Assembly (NCBI GenBank): GCA_017395935.1
Contig: JAFQNL010000013.1
Span: 124,001 to 188,000 of the forward strand
From: Oscillospiraceae bacterium
GTDB taxonomy: Bacteria; Bacillota; Clostridia; Oscillospirales; Oscillospiraceae
Direction: 5' to 3'
DNA: 64,000 nt
Shown here piece after piece: positions 25,311-33,888 of the stretch. Within the stretch, counting starts at the first letter, position 1; each line of letters starts with the position of its first letter. The notes under the pieces are model-generated. The model was not told the origin of the DNA, did not search any database, and saw only the letters and a program-made list of their open reading frames with translations. The position numbers were made by a program, and so were the translations under genes.

Positions 25311-25401
25311 CCGGAATATAAACAACGCCCCTCCCGGAGCCTGAACAGCGCTTCTTTTCTCCACGCTGTTGAGCCGGAAGGGGCGTACGAATATACCGGA
25401 T
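25311..25401. other. long interrupted hairpin between cdd and xpt
   Basis: Three in-line helices enclose a 13-base loop. The outer helix is CCGGaaTATA with TATACCGG. The middle helix is CGCCCCT-CCGG with CCGG-AGGGGCG (25326-25337 with 25374-25385). The inner helix is AACAGCG with CGCTGTT (25344-25350 with 25364-25370). It lies between convergent genes and before a separate bidirectional terminator. There is no convincing protein-coding frame. Confidence 0.5.
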
Positions 25402-25486
25402 CTGTCCGTCCAGAGAGACGCCGGATCGGGGTAAACGCTCCGCTGCTTCCAGTCTCAATACATTACCCACGTTTCCCACTCTCTCA

Positions 25487-25525
25487 CAAAAAAGGCCGAC
25501 TCAGAAGTTTCTGAGTCGGCCTTTT
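25487..25525. terminator. bidirectional terminator between cdd and xpt
   Basis: A perfect long stem AAAAGGCCGACTCAGAA/TTCTGAGTCGGCCTTTT with a 2-base loop. T or A tracts on both sides allow it to work for both convergent genes. Confidence 0.9.
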
Positions 25526-25552
25526 GGCTGTAAATGATTGAAGCGGATCTGA

Positions 25553-26134
25553 TTACTGCTCCCGGAACGCAATCTCGCCGGTCTCGCAGTTCATGCTCTC
25601 CACGATGGCCAGAGATTCCAGCTGGATTCCCTTGGCGCGGATCTTGCTGCCGCCTTCCTGGAAGCCCTTCTCAATGCAGATACCAATGCCCTCCACCGTG
25701 GCGCCGGCGGCCTGGACCAGATCGATCAGCCCCTCCAGAGCGCAGCCATTGGCAAGGAAGTCGTCAATGATCAGCACATGGTCATCGGGACCGATAAACT
25801 TTTTCGAAACAATCACATCGTAGGTCCGCTTATGAGTAAAGCTTTCCACCTTGGTGGCATAGACATCGCCGGCCAAATTGATGCTCTTCGCCTTCTTGGC
25901 AAAGAGGACAGGCACTTCAAAGCACTCAGCGATCACACAGGCAATACCAATTCCGCTGGCTTCGATGGTCAGGATCTTATTGATGGGCTTATCCTTGAAC
26001 AGACGCTTAAATTCCATACCCATCTCATGGAACAGGCTCACGTCGCACATATGGTTGAGGAAACAGTCGACCTTGAGCACGTTGCCGGGGGCGATAATGC
26101 CATCCTTACGGATGCGTTCTTCTAACATTTTCAT
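25553..26134 (-). CDS. xpt: xanthine phosphoribosyltransferase
   Basis: A 193-residue type I phosphoribosyltransferase that salvages xanthine to XMP. The PRPP-binding loop is visible as [12 protein letters not shown], and the N-terminal [11 protein letters not shown] and the [12 protein letters not shown] hood segment match Xpt rather than Hpt or Apt. I find no purine riboswitch in the leader, unlike Bacillus xpt, and no pbuX follows. A promoter lies at 26200-26228. Confidence 0.92.
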   Translation of the reverse strand: MKMLEERIRKDGIIAPGNVLKVDCFLNHMCDVSLFHEMGMEFKRLFKDKPINKILTIEASGIGIACVIAECFEVPVLFAKKAKSINLAGDVYATKVESFTHKRTYDVIVSKKFIGPDDHVLIIDDFLANGCALEGLIDLVQAAGATVEGIGICIEKGFQEGGSKIRAKGIQLESLAIVESMNCETGEIAFREQ

Positions 26135-26199
26135 ATGTATTTCTGCTCCTTTTTCTTTACTCTAAATTACGAAGAGAGGTGGAAAGGTAACTTTGGGAT

Positions 26200-26228
26200 A
26201 CTATACCACATTTTGTTGCCGGTGTCAT
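26200..26228 (-). promoter_or_regulatory. promoter of xpt
   Basis: Minus-strand ATGACA (26223-26228) and TATAGT (26200-26205) with a 17-base spacer, giving a leader of about 60 bases. No conserved purine-aptamer core is recognisable in it. Confidence 0.65.
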
Positions 26229-26384
26229 GGCTATTCCCGCTTTTGTTTGGTTAACAAATCGACAAAGTTTTCCTATTTCCTTCCTCAATTTTACGGCGCT
26301 TTGTATGGTATCCATGCTAAAAGGTCATCTGTCTCTGTACAAAAGTCATTTACCGGCTTCTTGTCCCGGCGGATGGCTGTTTTA

Positions 26385-27137
26385 TTACGGACACTGTCTG
26401 CCCGCATGGTCTACCGTCCACTCTCCGTCCAGCAGCAGCTCCCCTACCGTCACCAGGCGGTAGCCGTCAGCCTGAAGGGTCTCGATGATTCCCGGCAGAG
26501 CCTCAGGAGTATGAGGGGCAGCGTTGTGAAAGAGAACGATAGAGCCCGGTTCCACAGCGCTGAGCACCCGCTCGGTAATCTCTCCGGCAGAAAGGTCCTT
26601 CCAGTCCAGTGAGTCCACGTCCCACTGGATGGCCTCCATGCCCAGGGAGCGAATCGTCTGAACAACTGTATCGTTATAGTCTCCATAGGGACAGCGCAGC
26701 AGGGTGGGCCGCACTCCCGTCACTTCCTCCACCAGATCATTGCAACCCTCGATCTCCTCCTTCAACTGCTGAGCCGAGCATTTGGTAAGATAAGGATGGG
26801 TAGCCGAGTGGTTCTGAATGGAGTGGCCGGCCTCGTGCAGTGCCTGAACCGACTGAGGAAACTTTTCCACCCATTCGCCCACCAGAAAAAAGGTGGCCGG
26901 GACCTGATAGCGATCGAGAATGGAGATTAGCATCTCCGTATCCTCATTCCCCCAGGCGGCGTCAAAGGTGAGCGCGGCCAGTTTTTCCTCCCGCTGGACG
27001 CAGTAGATGGGGATCTGCCGCTCCATGGCAGCGGCACCCACCGCCTCCGGATGATCTACCAGCCAAAAGATGCCCACTGCCAGAGCAAGGCAGAGGGCAC
27101 CTGTCACCAGACGTCTGGACAGCACCACAATTTTCAT
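26385..27137 (-). CDS. polysaccharide deacetylase (PdaB-like, sporulation type)
   Basis: A 250-residue protein with an N-terminal membrane anchor (about 7-28) and a NodB homology domain (about 50-245). Motif 1 is TFDAAWGNED, with Ala in place of the second Asp as often seen in PdaB; motif 2 is HSIQNHSATH; motif 3 is RCPYGDYN; a late histidine is in LFHNAAPH. PdaB-type enzymes act on spore cortex or cell-wall peptidoglycan outside the membrane. The genome context (sleB, spoIIR) supports a sporulation role. Confidence in the family is high, in the exact substrate moderate. Confidence 0.85.
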   Translation of the reverse strand: MKIVVLSRRLVTGALCLALAVGIFWLVDHPEAVGAAAMERQIPIYCVQREEKLAALTFDAAWGNEDTEMLISILDRYQVPATFFLVGEWVEKFPQSVQALHEAGHSIQNHSATHPYLTKCSAQQLKEEIEGCNDLVEEVTGVRPTLLRCPYGDYNDTVVQTIRSLGMEAIQWDVDSLDWKDLSAGEITERVLSAVEPGSIVLFHNAAPHTPEALPGIIETLQADGYRLVTVGELLLDGEWTVDHAGRQCP

Positions 27138-27303
27138 CCCATCAGCTCCTTTCCGGTCTTACAGGCTATGGCCTCTTCCCAGACTCTATGCCCGCTTTAA
27201 TAAATCTTTATCCGATCTTCCGGAAGGCTTCAGCTTCTCTTTCCCCTTTCTTTATTTCACCGGGTCATAATAGGCGGTATCCCACGAAAGAGAGGTCTTG
27301 ACC

Positions 27304-27960
27304 ATGTCCTTGATCCGTCGCCGGCCGCAATGTCTGACGCTGACCTATTTTCTGATCTATCTCCCCTGGTTTTTCCTGCTGGAGCAGCGGGATACAAGCC
27401 AGTGCACAGTGATTCAGCTGCCTGTCGATGAGCTGATTCCCTTCTGTGAGTATTTTATTCTGCCTTATCTTCTCTGGTTTCCTTATATGGCACTGGTCAT
27501 TGGCTATCTGCTGCTGACACAGAGCCGAGCGCAATTTCTGCGTTTTTCCTTTTTGCTCTTTGGTGGACTTACCGTCTGTCTGGTCCTGTACACCTTATTC
27601 CATACCGGACTTGCCCTGCGTCCCCAACTGGATCCGGAAAAGAACCTGTTTACCCGGCTGGTCAGCTTTCTCTATCTGGCCGATACCAGCACCAACGTCT
27701 GTCCCAGTATCCACACCTTTGCCACGCTCACAGCCCACTACGCTCTTCACCGCTGCGGTCTGGGCCGCAGGCACCCGGTTCTTTACGCCGTAAGCGGCAT
27801 TCTTGCCGCGCTTATTGTACTGTCCACCCTGTTGCTGAAACAGCACTCTGTTCTCGACGCGGTGGCCGGCGCCGGGTTGCTGCTGCTTCTGCTGCCCGGA
27901 GCTGATCGGCTCTTTAAGGAAGAAGGTACGAGCAGCCGGTGTCTGGTGCCGGCAGAATGA
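27304..27960 (+). CDS. PAP2 family membrane phosphatase
   Basis: A 218-residue integral membrane protein with about five to six helices. PSIHTF (around residue 135) and KQHSVLDAVAG (around 178-188) correspond to the second and third motifs of the PAP2/phosphatidic acid phosphatase superfamily, with both catalytic histidines present. The first basic motif is weak. It probably dephosphorylates a lipid phosphate at the membrane. The ATG at 27304 is used; the TTG six bases upstream lies too close to AGAGAGG. It is transcribed away from the deacetylase gene. Confidence 0.8.
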   Translation: MSLIRRRPQCLTLTYFLIYLPWFFLLEQRDTSQCTVIQLPVDELIPFCEYFILPYLLWFPYMALVIGYLLLTQSRAQFLRFSFLLFGGLTVCLVLYTLFHTGLALRPQLDPEKNLFTRLVSFLYLADTSTNVCPSIHTFATLTAHYALHRCGLGRRHPVLYAVSGILAALIVLSTLLLKQHSVLDAVAGAGLLLLLLPGADRLFKEEGTSSRCLVPAE

Positions 27961-27984
27961 GTTTAAACTTGGCCGAAAACAAAC

Positions 27985-28016
27985 AAGAGCAAGACACACA
28001 AGGTGTCTTGCTCTTT
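27985..28016. terminator. bidirectional terminator between PAP2 and nfnB
   Basis: A 13-base perfect stem AAGAGCAAGACAC/GTGTCTTGCTCTT with a 5-base loop, flanked by short A and T tracts. Confidence 0.8.
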
Positions 28017-28038
28017 GACTTTGTCAGCCTCAGGCTGA

Positions 28039-29454
28039 TTACTTGTTCTGAATATATTTGTCGATGGCAGCGGCAGCCTTTTTGCCGGCGCCCATGGCCT
28101 TGATGACGGTAGCAGCACCGGTAACAGCATCGCCGCCGGCAAAGACACCCTCCCGGGTAGTAGAGACGGTGTCCTCTCCTACCACCAGACAGCCCCGGCG
28201 GTTGGTCTCCAGACCGGGAGTGGTGGACCGGATCAGGGGATTGGGGCTGGTGCCCAGTGCCATGACCACAGTGTCTACGTCCAGCACGAACTCGCTGCCG
28301 GGCACTTCCACAGGGCTGCGGCGGCCAGACTCGTCAGGTTCACCCAGCTCCATCCGGATGCAGCGGCAGCCAGCCACCCGACCGGTGGGCTTGCCGTTTT
28401 CATCCACGCCGCCCAGAATCTCCACAGGATTGCAAAGATTCATGAACTCAATGCCCTCTTCCTTAGCGTGCTCGATCTCCTCGTTACGGGCAGGCATCTC
28501 CGCTTCGCCGCGGCGGTATACGATATAGACCTTTTCTGCGCCCAGACGCTGAGCACAGCGGCAGGCATCCATGGCCACGTTGCCGCCGCCCACAACGGCG
28601 ACTGCCTTGCTCTTGAGGACAGGGGTATCATAGTCTTCCAGATAGGCCTTCATCAGGTTAATCCGGGTCAGATATTCATTGGCAGAGCAGACGCCGGCCA
28701 GTCCTTCGCCGGGGATATTCATAAACCGGGGAAGACCAGCGCCGGTGCCGATAAAGACGGCCTCGAAGCCCATCTCTTCCATCAGCTCGTCGATGGACAG
28801 CACCTTGCCGATGACCATATTGGTCATGATCTCAACGCCCATGGCCTTGAGCTTGTCCACTTCACTCTGGACAATCGCCTTGGGCAGACGGAACTCGGGA
28901 ATGCCATAGACCAGAACGCCGCCGGCCACATGGAAGGCTTCAAAAACGGTAACCTGATAGCCCAGCTTGGCCAGATCGCTGGCGCAGGTCAGGCTGGAGG
29001 GACCGGAACCGACCACGGCCACCTTATGGCCGTTGGACTGGGGCTTGGCAATCTTCTCGGCCGCATGGGTACGGTGCCAGTCGGCGACAAAGCGTTCCAG
29101 ACGACCAATTGCCACAGGCTCGCCCTTGATACCCCGGACGCACTTGCTCTCGCACTGGCTCTCCTGAGGGCAGACCCGGCCGGAGATGGCGGGCAGAGCG
29201 TTGGTGTCAGTAATGACCTGATAGGCGCCTTCAAAGTCGCCCTCAGCCACCTTGGCGATAAAGTCAGGAATCCGGACATTGACAGGGCAGCCGGAGACAC
29301 AGGGACGGTGCTTGCAGTTCAGGCAGCGCTTGGCCTCGCCAATGGCCATCTCTTCCGTATATCCCAGAGCCACTTCCTGGAAGTTGCGGGCACGGACCTT
29401 GGGATCCTGGTGGGGCATGGGGGTCTTGACGGGAGTCATATTGATGTTAGCCAT
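28039..29454 (-). CDS. nfnB: NfnB/GltA-type NADPH subunit of ferredoxin:NADP+ oxidoreductase
   Basis: A 471-residue flavoprotein related to the glutamate synthase small subunit. N-terminal [4Fe-4S] ligands are C44, C47, C52 and C56 (CLNCKHRPCVSGCP), with a second set at CPQESQCESKC. FAD- and NADPH-binding GxGxxG/A motifs follow (VAVVGSGPSSL, VAVVGGGNVAMD). No glutamate synthase large subunit is present; the adjacent NfnA gene shows this is the large subunit of the electron-bifurcating NfnAB complex, which makes NADPH from NADH plus reduced ferredoxin. The gap to nfnA is 13 bases. Confidence 0.88.
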   Translation of the reverse strand: MANINMTPVKTPMPHQDPKVRARNFQEVALGYTEEMAIGEAKRCLNCKHRPCVSGCPVNVRIPDFIAKVAEGDFEGAYQVITDTNALPAISGRVCPQESQCESKCVRGIKGEPVAIGRLERFVADWHRTHAAEKIAKPQSNGHKVAVVGSGPSSLTCASDLAKLGYQVTVFEAFHVAGGVLVYGIPEFRLPKAIVQSEVDKLKAMGVEIMTNMVIGKVLSIDELMEEMGFEAVFIGTGAGLPRFMNIPGEGLAGVCSANEYLTRINLMKAYLEDYDTPVLKSKAVAVVGGGNVAMDACRCAQRLGAEKVYIVYRRGEAEMPARNEEIEHAKEEGIEFMNLCNPVEILGGVDENGKPTGRVAGCRCIRMELGEPDESGRRSPVEVPGSEFVLDVDTVVMALGTSPNPLIRSTTPGLETNRRGCLVVGEDTVSTTREGVFAGGDAVTGAATVIKAMGAGKKAAAAIDKYIQNK

Positions 29455-29467
29455 GTTCCATTCCTCC

Positions 29468-30322
29468 TCACTTGATCAGGTCCTGACCCAGCTTGTCAAA
29501 GCGGCACATATGGCTGTGCTCGGTCTCCCGCTCCTGGTCACGATAGGTGTTGTTCCGGTTAATAAGCTCATCGAAGTCCACTTCATAGCCGTCGAACTCA
29601 GGGCCATCCACGCAGGCGAATTTCATCTTGCCGCCTACAGTCACCCGGCAGCCGCCGCACATGCCGGTGCCGTCGATCATGATGGGGTTCAGAGAAACCT
29701 TGCAGGGTACGCCGTAGGGCTGGGCAGTTTTAACCACGAACTTCATCATGGGGACGGGGCCGATCGCAATAATGACATCATAGCGCTTTCCAGCCTCCAG
29801 CAGCTGCTTTTCCTTGGCAGTGGTGAAGCCCTGCTCACCGTAGGAGCCGTCATCGGTCATGAGATAGAAGTTGTCACAGGCCTGCTTGAACTCTTCCTCC
29901 AGAATGACCAGATCTTTATTCCGGAAGCCAACGATCACGTCGGTCTCAACACCGGCGTCGTGGAAGCCCTTGGCCACGGGATAGGCAATAGCAGTACCCA
30001 GACCGCCGCCAATCACGCAGGCAGACTTGACGCCCTCCAGCTCGGTAGCCTTGCCCAGAGGGCCAACAAAGTCCAGCAGAGCGTCGCCGACTTCCATTTT
30101 GGCCAGCGCCTGAGTAGTCAGACCCACCAGCTGGAAGATAATAGTGACGGTACCCTTTTCACGGTCGTAGCCACCGATGGTCAAGGGCAGACGCTCACCC
30201 TTTTCGTCAATGCGCAGAATGATAAACTGTCCGGGCTGAGCCTTCCGTGCAACGAAAGGAGCCTCGATCTCCAGCAGACAGATGGTAGGATTCAACATCT
30301 CTTTTTTCACGATTTTAAACAC
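29468..30322 (-). CDS. nfnA: NfnA-type FAD/NAD-binding subunit
   Basis: A 284-residue protein of the ferredoxin-NADP reductase fold, like the dihydroorotate dehydrogenase electron-transfer subunit. The N-terminal FAD barrel includes QPGQFIILRI, the NAD-binding part GGGLGTAIAYP, and the C-terminal [2Fe-2S] cysteines are in TGMCGGCRVTVGG and FACVDGPEFDG. The start is a GTG at 30322 with GGAGGG seven bases upstream; a further upstream GTG lies inside that site. First gene of the nfnAB operon. Confidence 0.88.
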   Translation of the reverse strand: MFKIVKKEMLNPTICLLEIEAPFVARKAQPGQFIILRIDEKGERLPLTIGGYDREKGTVTIIFQLVGLTTQALAKMEVGDALLDFVGPLGKATELEGVKSACVIGGGLGTAIAYPVAKGFHDAGVETDVIVGFRNKDLVILEEEFKQACDNFYLMTDDGSYGEQGFTTAKEKQLLEAGKRYDVIIAIGPVPMMKFVVKTAQPYGVPCKVSLNPIMIDGTGMCGGCRVTVGGKMKFACVDGPEFDGYEVDFDELINRNNTYRDQERETEHSHMCRFDKLGQDLIK

Positions 30323-30416
30323 GATTCTTCCCTCCACATTTCGGATATGTAGAATATGGCCGAGGCGGTCTCACTGCCGCTTCAGTCGTTTTGACGGGCC
30401 GTTCACGGGCCGAATC

Positions 30417-30458
30417 GTCAATTGACCATAGTTTATCACACTCATTCTGCCATTGCAA
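30417..30458 (-). promoter_or_regulatory. promoter of nfnAB with a palindrome at the start site
   Basis: Minus-strand TTGCAA (30453-30458) and TAAACT (30430-30435) with a 17-base spacer. The palindrome GTCAATTGAC (30417-30426) covers the predicted start of transcription. The leader of about 100 bases also holds a direct repeat CGGCCCGT. Confidence 0.55.
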
Positions 30459-30529
30459 CCAATTTCCCGGCTGAAATATTGCCTAAACTTTTCCGCTTTA
30501 CCGAAGGAAAGCTTCTTGCAAAACAGAAA

Positions 30530-30560
30530 GCCGCCGCCTTATTTTACAAAAGGCGGCGGC
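30530..30560 (-). terminator. terminator of the 30577 gene
   Basis: A perfect 11-base stem GCCGCCGCCTT/AAGGCGGCGGC with a 9-base loop, followed on the minus strand by TTTCTGTTTTG. Confidence 0.8.
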
Positions 30561-30576
30561 AAAGATGACATTACAA

Positions 30577-31467
30577 TTACTTAACGGCCTTGATCGAGCT
30601 CCAGCCGCTCTCGTAGTGTTCGCCCTCAACGTCCAGCCAGCTCCGACCACGGACATACCACTGGTCGGCCCCTTCCAGACCGGTGAAGGTGATCTCACTT
30701 ACGCTGCTGTCGTTCTCGATGCTCAGCAGCTGATCTTCAACAGCAACCTCTCCCTCTTCCAGCTCCTCCTCGGGGCCTTCCATGAAGAAGGGGTCAGTAG
30801 ACAACTGAATCTCATAACCGGTCACATGGTCCAGCCCGGAGACGGTCATGGTCACCGTATGGTCATCGGTGATACCGGAATAGCTGGTACCCGGCTTGAC
30901 GGGAGCAATGACCAGCTCCAGCAGGCCGCGAAAATCAGCAAAGCCCAGCATGGCCATAGTCAGGCTGTCTTTATGGGACAGATAAGCCCGGACACAGCGA
31001 TCATCCACCCGGATACCGATACCCTGAACTTCTACAAACGGCAGCGAACGGATGGCGTCCACCTTATCTACTACCTTCTGCAGCCGGTTCCAGGAAACGT
31101 CAGAAGTGGTATAGGCCCGAATGACCATACCGGCTGCCTCGCAGATTTCATCCCGGTGCTCCTGAGTGTCCTCAGTCAGATAGACCCGGAGGAGGTACTC
31201 CCCTTCCGACTCCACAACGCTCATACCGCCGTAGTAGTCGGGCAGCTCTCCACCGAAGTATTTTTCAATATTGCCTGCTGCGATGGTGCTCAGATTCAGC
31301 GCCTCTACATAGGCGTCATATCCTTCCTCATCTTCGCTCATCGGCATGGTATCCCGCTGGCCGTAAGAGAGGGGCAGACGCATGGAGGCCACGGCAAAGA
31401 GCAGGATCAGCAGGACTACAACGATCGCTGCCAGCACGCCCGGCAGCAGCCACTTACGTTTTTTCAT
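30577..31467 (-). CDS. membrane-anchored extracellular protein of unknown function
   Basis: A 296-residue protein I do not recognise. Residues 1-30 form a basic start and a single hydrophobic helix with no lipobox Cys, then an acidic outside domain. The C-terminal 90 residues (about 200-296) have a beta-sandwich rhythm (TVSGLDHVTGYEIQLSTDP, ITFTGLEGADQWYVRGRSW) reminiscent of fibronectin type III domains. The N-terminal domain (about 45-195) shows no motif. The gene stands alone between nfnA and metY and has its own terminator. Confidence 0.65.
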   Translation of the reverse strand: MKKRKWLLPGVLAAIVVVLLILLFAVASMRLPLSYGQRDTMPMSEDEEGYDAYVEALNLSTIAAGNIEKYFGGELPDYYGGMSVVESEGEYLLRVYLTEDTQEHRDEICEAAGMVIRAYTTSDVSWNRLQKVVDKVDAIRSLPFVEVQGIGIRVDDRCVRAYLSHKDSLTMAMLGFADFRGLLELVIAPVKPGTSYSGITDDHTVTMTVSGLDHVTGYEIQLSTDPFFMEGPEEELEEGEVAVEDQLLSIENDSSVSEITFTGLEGADQWYVRGRSWLDVEGEHYESGWSSIKAVK

Positions 31468-31616
31468 CGCTTCTACCTCTGCCCGAAGGCAGTCTTTCCA
31501 TGGTTTCTACGGTCTAATATAGACCAAAATCGTCCATTCGTCAACAAAGTCGCCGTTTTTTCATCTATCTTAAGGATCTGTCCGGCTACTTTCTCTCTTC
31601 CCGGCCGTCCCGGGCA

Positions 31617-31648
31617 AAAAAACAGGCCCGCAGCTGGCGCCGCGGGCC
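31617..31648 (-). terminator. terminator of metY
   Basis: GGCCCGC/GCGGGCC stem with a 10-base loop, followed on the minus strand by a run of seven T. Confidence 0.75.
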
Positions 31649-31677
31649 CAAAGGAATCGAAGGTAAATAACGCACGA

Positions 31678-32967
31678 TCAGACTGCATCCAGAGCCTGAG
31701 CCACGTCAGCAATGATATCGTCGGCATTCTCAATACCAACAGAAAGGCGGATCAGGTCAGGACCCACGCCGGCAGCGATCAGTTCCTCGTCGTTCATCTG
31801 GCGATGTGTAGAGGAGGCAGGGTGAAGGACACAGGTATGGGCATCGGCCACATGGGTGGCAATCATGGCCAGCTTCAGCTGACCCATGAACCGCTCAGCA
31901 GCGGCACGGCCGCCCTTAACACCAAAGGAGACGACGCCGCAGGTGCCGTTGGGCATATACTTCTGGGCCCGTTCATAATACTTGTTGCCTTCCAGACCCG
32001 GATAGTTGATCCAGGTCACCTTGTCGCTCTGCTGAAGGAATTTAGCCACCTTCAGGGCATTTTCACAGTGGCGGGGCATCCGGACATGGAGGGTCTCCAG
32101 GCCCAGATTCAGGAAGAAGGCATTCATAGGAGCGGTAATGGCGCCAAGATCCCGCATGAGCTGAGCGGTAGCCTTGGTGATATAGGCCCCTTCCCTACCG
32201 AAACGCTCGGCATAGGTGATGCCGTGATAGCTCTCGTCCGGCGTGCAGAGGCCGGGGAACTTATCGGCGTGAGCCATCCAGTCGAACTTGCCGGAATCCA
32301 CAATGCATCCGCCTACACCGCAGTCATGGCCGTCCATGTACTTGGTGGTGGAGTGGGTTACGATATCGGCGCCCCACTCAAAGGGACGACAGTTAATGGG
32401 CGTGGCAAAGGTATTGTCAATGATCAGAGGAACGCCATGAGCATGAGCGGCAATGGCGAACCGTTCAATGTCCAACACAACCAGAGCGGGGTTGGCAATG
32501 GTCTCACCGAAAACAGCCTTGGTATTGGGCCGGAAGGCAGCCTCCAGTTCCTCGTCAGAGCAGTCAGGGTCAACGAAGGTAAAGTCAATGCCCATCTTGC
32601 GCATGGTGACATTAAACAGGTTGAAGGTACCGCCATAAATGGTGGATGCGGAAACCACATGGTCGCCGGCCGAGCAGATATTGAAAATAGAGAAGAAGGA
32701 AGCTGCCTGGCCGGAGGAGGTCAGCATCGCAGCGGTGCCCCCTTCCAGAGCGGCGATTTTGGCTGCCACATGGTCATTGGTGGGATTCTGGAGCCGGGTA
32801 TAGAAATAGCCGGACGCCTCCAGATCGAAGAGCTTACCCATAGCCTCAGAGGTCTCGTACTTGAAGGTGGTACTCTGAATAATGGGAATCATGCGGGGCT
32901 CGCCGTTTTTGGGCTCATAGCCGGCCTGAATACAGTTGGTCTCGATCTTCCAGTTGGGATTGCTCAT
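31678..32967 (-). CDS. metY: O-acetylhomoserine aminocarboxypropyltransferase (sulfhydrylase)
   Basis: A 429-residue PLP enzyme of the Cys/Met metabolism family. The PLP lysine is K209 in HSTTKYMDGH, and TRLQNPTND and STIYGGTFNLF are typical. The length and the long insertion DSGKFDWMAHADKFPGL favour MetY-type O-acetylhomoserine sulfhydrylase, which makes homocysteine from O-acetylhomoserine and sulfide, over MetB or MetC. The related cystathionine gamma-synthase activity cannot be excluded. Stand-alone gene; no SAM riboswitch is visible in the short leader. Confidence 0.9.
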   Translation of the reverse strand: MSNPNWKIETNCIQAGYEPKNGEPRMIPIIQSTTFKYETSEAMGKLFDLEASGYFYTRLQNPTNDHVAAKIAALEGGTAAMLTSSGQAASFFSIFNICSAGDHVVSASTIYGGTFNLFNVTMRKMGIDFTFVDPDCSDEELEAAFRPNTKAVFGETIANPALVVLDIERFAIAAHAHGVPLIIDNTFATPINCRPFEWGADIVTHSTTKYMDGHDCGVGGCIVDSGKFDWMAHADKFPGLCTPDESYHGITYAERFGREGAYITKATAQLMRDLGAITAPMNAFFLNLGLETLHVRMPRHCENALKVAKFLQQSDKVTWINYPGLEGNKYYERAQKYMPNGTCGVVSFGVKGGRAAAERFMGQLKLAMIATHVADAHTCVLHPASSTHRQMNDEELIAAGVGPDLIRLSVGIENADDIIADVAQALDAV

Positions 32968-33095
32968 ATTTGATCAGCTCCATCTCTGTTGATATGCCTG
33001 TAACCGTGCAGGTTCCATTTATTTTAGCACAGGCGGCAGAAAATGAACAGCCCTTTTCATGCCGGGAAATTAAGAAAGATTTCATCTGTCGAAAA

Positions 33096-33124
33096 TTGTC
33101 TCTTTTCCTCTCCTGTGCTATACT
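33096..33124 (+). promoter_or_regulatory. promoter of the amidase gene
   Basis: TTGTCT (33096-33101) and TATACT (33119-33124) with a 17-base spacer, about 27 bases before the start codon. Confidence 0.65.
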
Positions 33125-33150
33125 GATTTCAGTTCTCAAAAAGGTGTGGT

Positions 33151-33831
33151 ATGATTATATCAACCCAGATTACATACGAAACTCCTGTCCGGACCAGACG
33201 GCGTCACAAGAGGGGACTGCCCCTCCTGCCGCTTTTGCTGCTGTGCGCGTTTTTACTGGGTCTCTTTTCCGGCTGGCAGCTGCGGGGCAGCGCTGACGGC
33301 GATGGATCCAGTCTTTTCTCTCTTTTCCGGAAGCAGCCGCCGGAGATGCCCCAGTGGGTGACCGTGGATCTGCTGCCGGAGAACCCCTATTCTCGTCCGG
33401 GAATCGAGCTGAAGCAGGTCCGGGGTATTGTGATACATTATGTAGGCAATCCCGGCACCAGTGCCCAGAATAACCGGAACTATTTTGCCGATCTGGCTCA
33501 GACAGGCTCCGCCTATGCCAGCAGCCATTTTGTGATTGGATTGGAGGGCGAGGTGATCCAGTGCGTACCGCTGGACGAGATCTCCTACTGCTCCAACAGC
33601 CGCAACAACGACACCATCGCTATTGAGTGCTGCCATCCGGACGAGGGCGGCGCCTTTAACCAGGCTACTTATGACGCTCTGGTGGATCTGACAGCGTATC
33701 TGGCCGACTATTACGGTCTGGACAGAGAGGAGATCATTCGGCACTACGACGTGACCGGCAAGCAGTGTCCCAAGTACTACGTAGACAATGAAGACGCCTG
33801 GCTGCGTTTTAAAGCCGATGTGTTTGGCTGA
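33151..33831 (+). CDS. N-acetylmuramoyl-L-alanine amidase (Amidase_2)
   Basis: A 226-residue cell-wall hydrolase with an N-terminal membrane anchor (about 24-42, LPLLPLLLLCAFLLGLFSGW) and an Amidase_2/PGRP domain (about 80-215). Zinc ligands are seen as the His in IVIHYVG, the His in IIRHYDVTGKQCP, and the Cys of that same motif. SSHFVIGLEGEVIQ and ECCHPDEGG complete the fold. It cleaves the bond between N-acetylmuramic acid and L-alanine on the outer face of the membrane. Single gene with its own promoter and terminator. Confidence 0.9.
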   Translation: MIISTQITYETPVRTRRRHKRGLPLLPLLLLCAFLLGLFSGWQLRGSADGDGSSLFSLFRKQPPEMPQWVTVDLLPENPYSRPGIELKQVRGIVIHYVGNPGTSAQNNRNYFADLAQTGSAYASSHFVIGLEGEVIQCVPLDEISYCSNSRNNDTIAIECCHPDEGGAFNQATYDALVDLTAYLADYYGLDREEIIRHYDVTGKQCPKYYVDNEDAWLRFKADVFG

Positions 33832-33856
33832 TGACCTAAATAACTAAAATGAACGA

Positions 33857-33888
33857 AACCGGCATGGCCATAGTCATGCCGGTTTTCA
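33857..33888. terminator. bidirectional terminator after the amidase gene
   Basis: A 10-base stem AACCGGCATG/CATGCCGGTT with an 8-base loop; TTCAGTCTTTT follows on the plus strand and TTTCGTTCATTTT on the minus strand. Confidence 0.7.

Noticed and set aside
25249..25479. 76-codon minus-strand frame between cdd and xpt
   Set aside because: No ribosome-binding site. It overlaps cdd and the long hairpin, and its composition is not protein-like.
26135..26384. Purine riboswitch upstream of xpt
   Set aside because: The expected aptamer core and its conserved junction bases could not be found in the leader.
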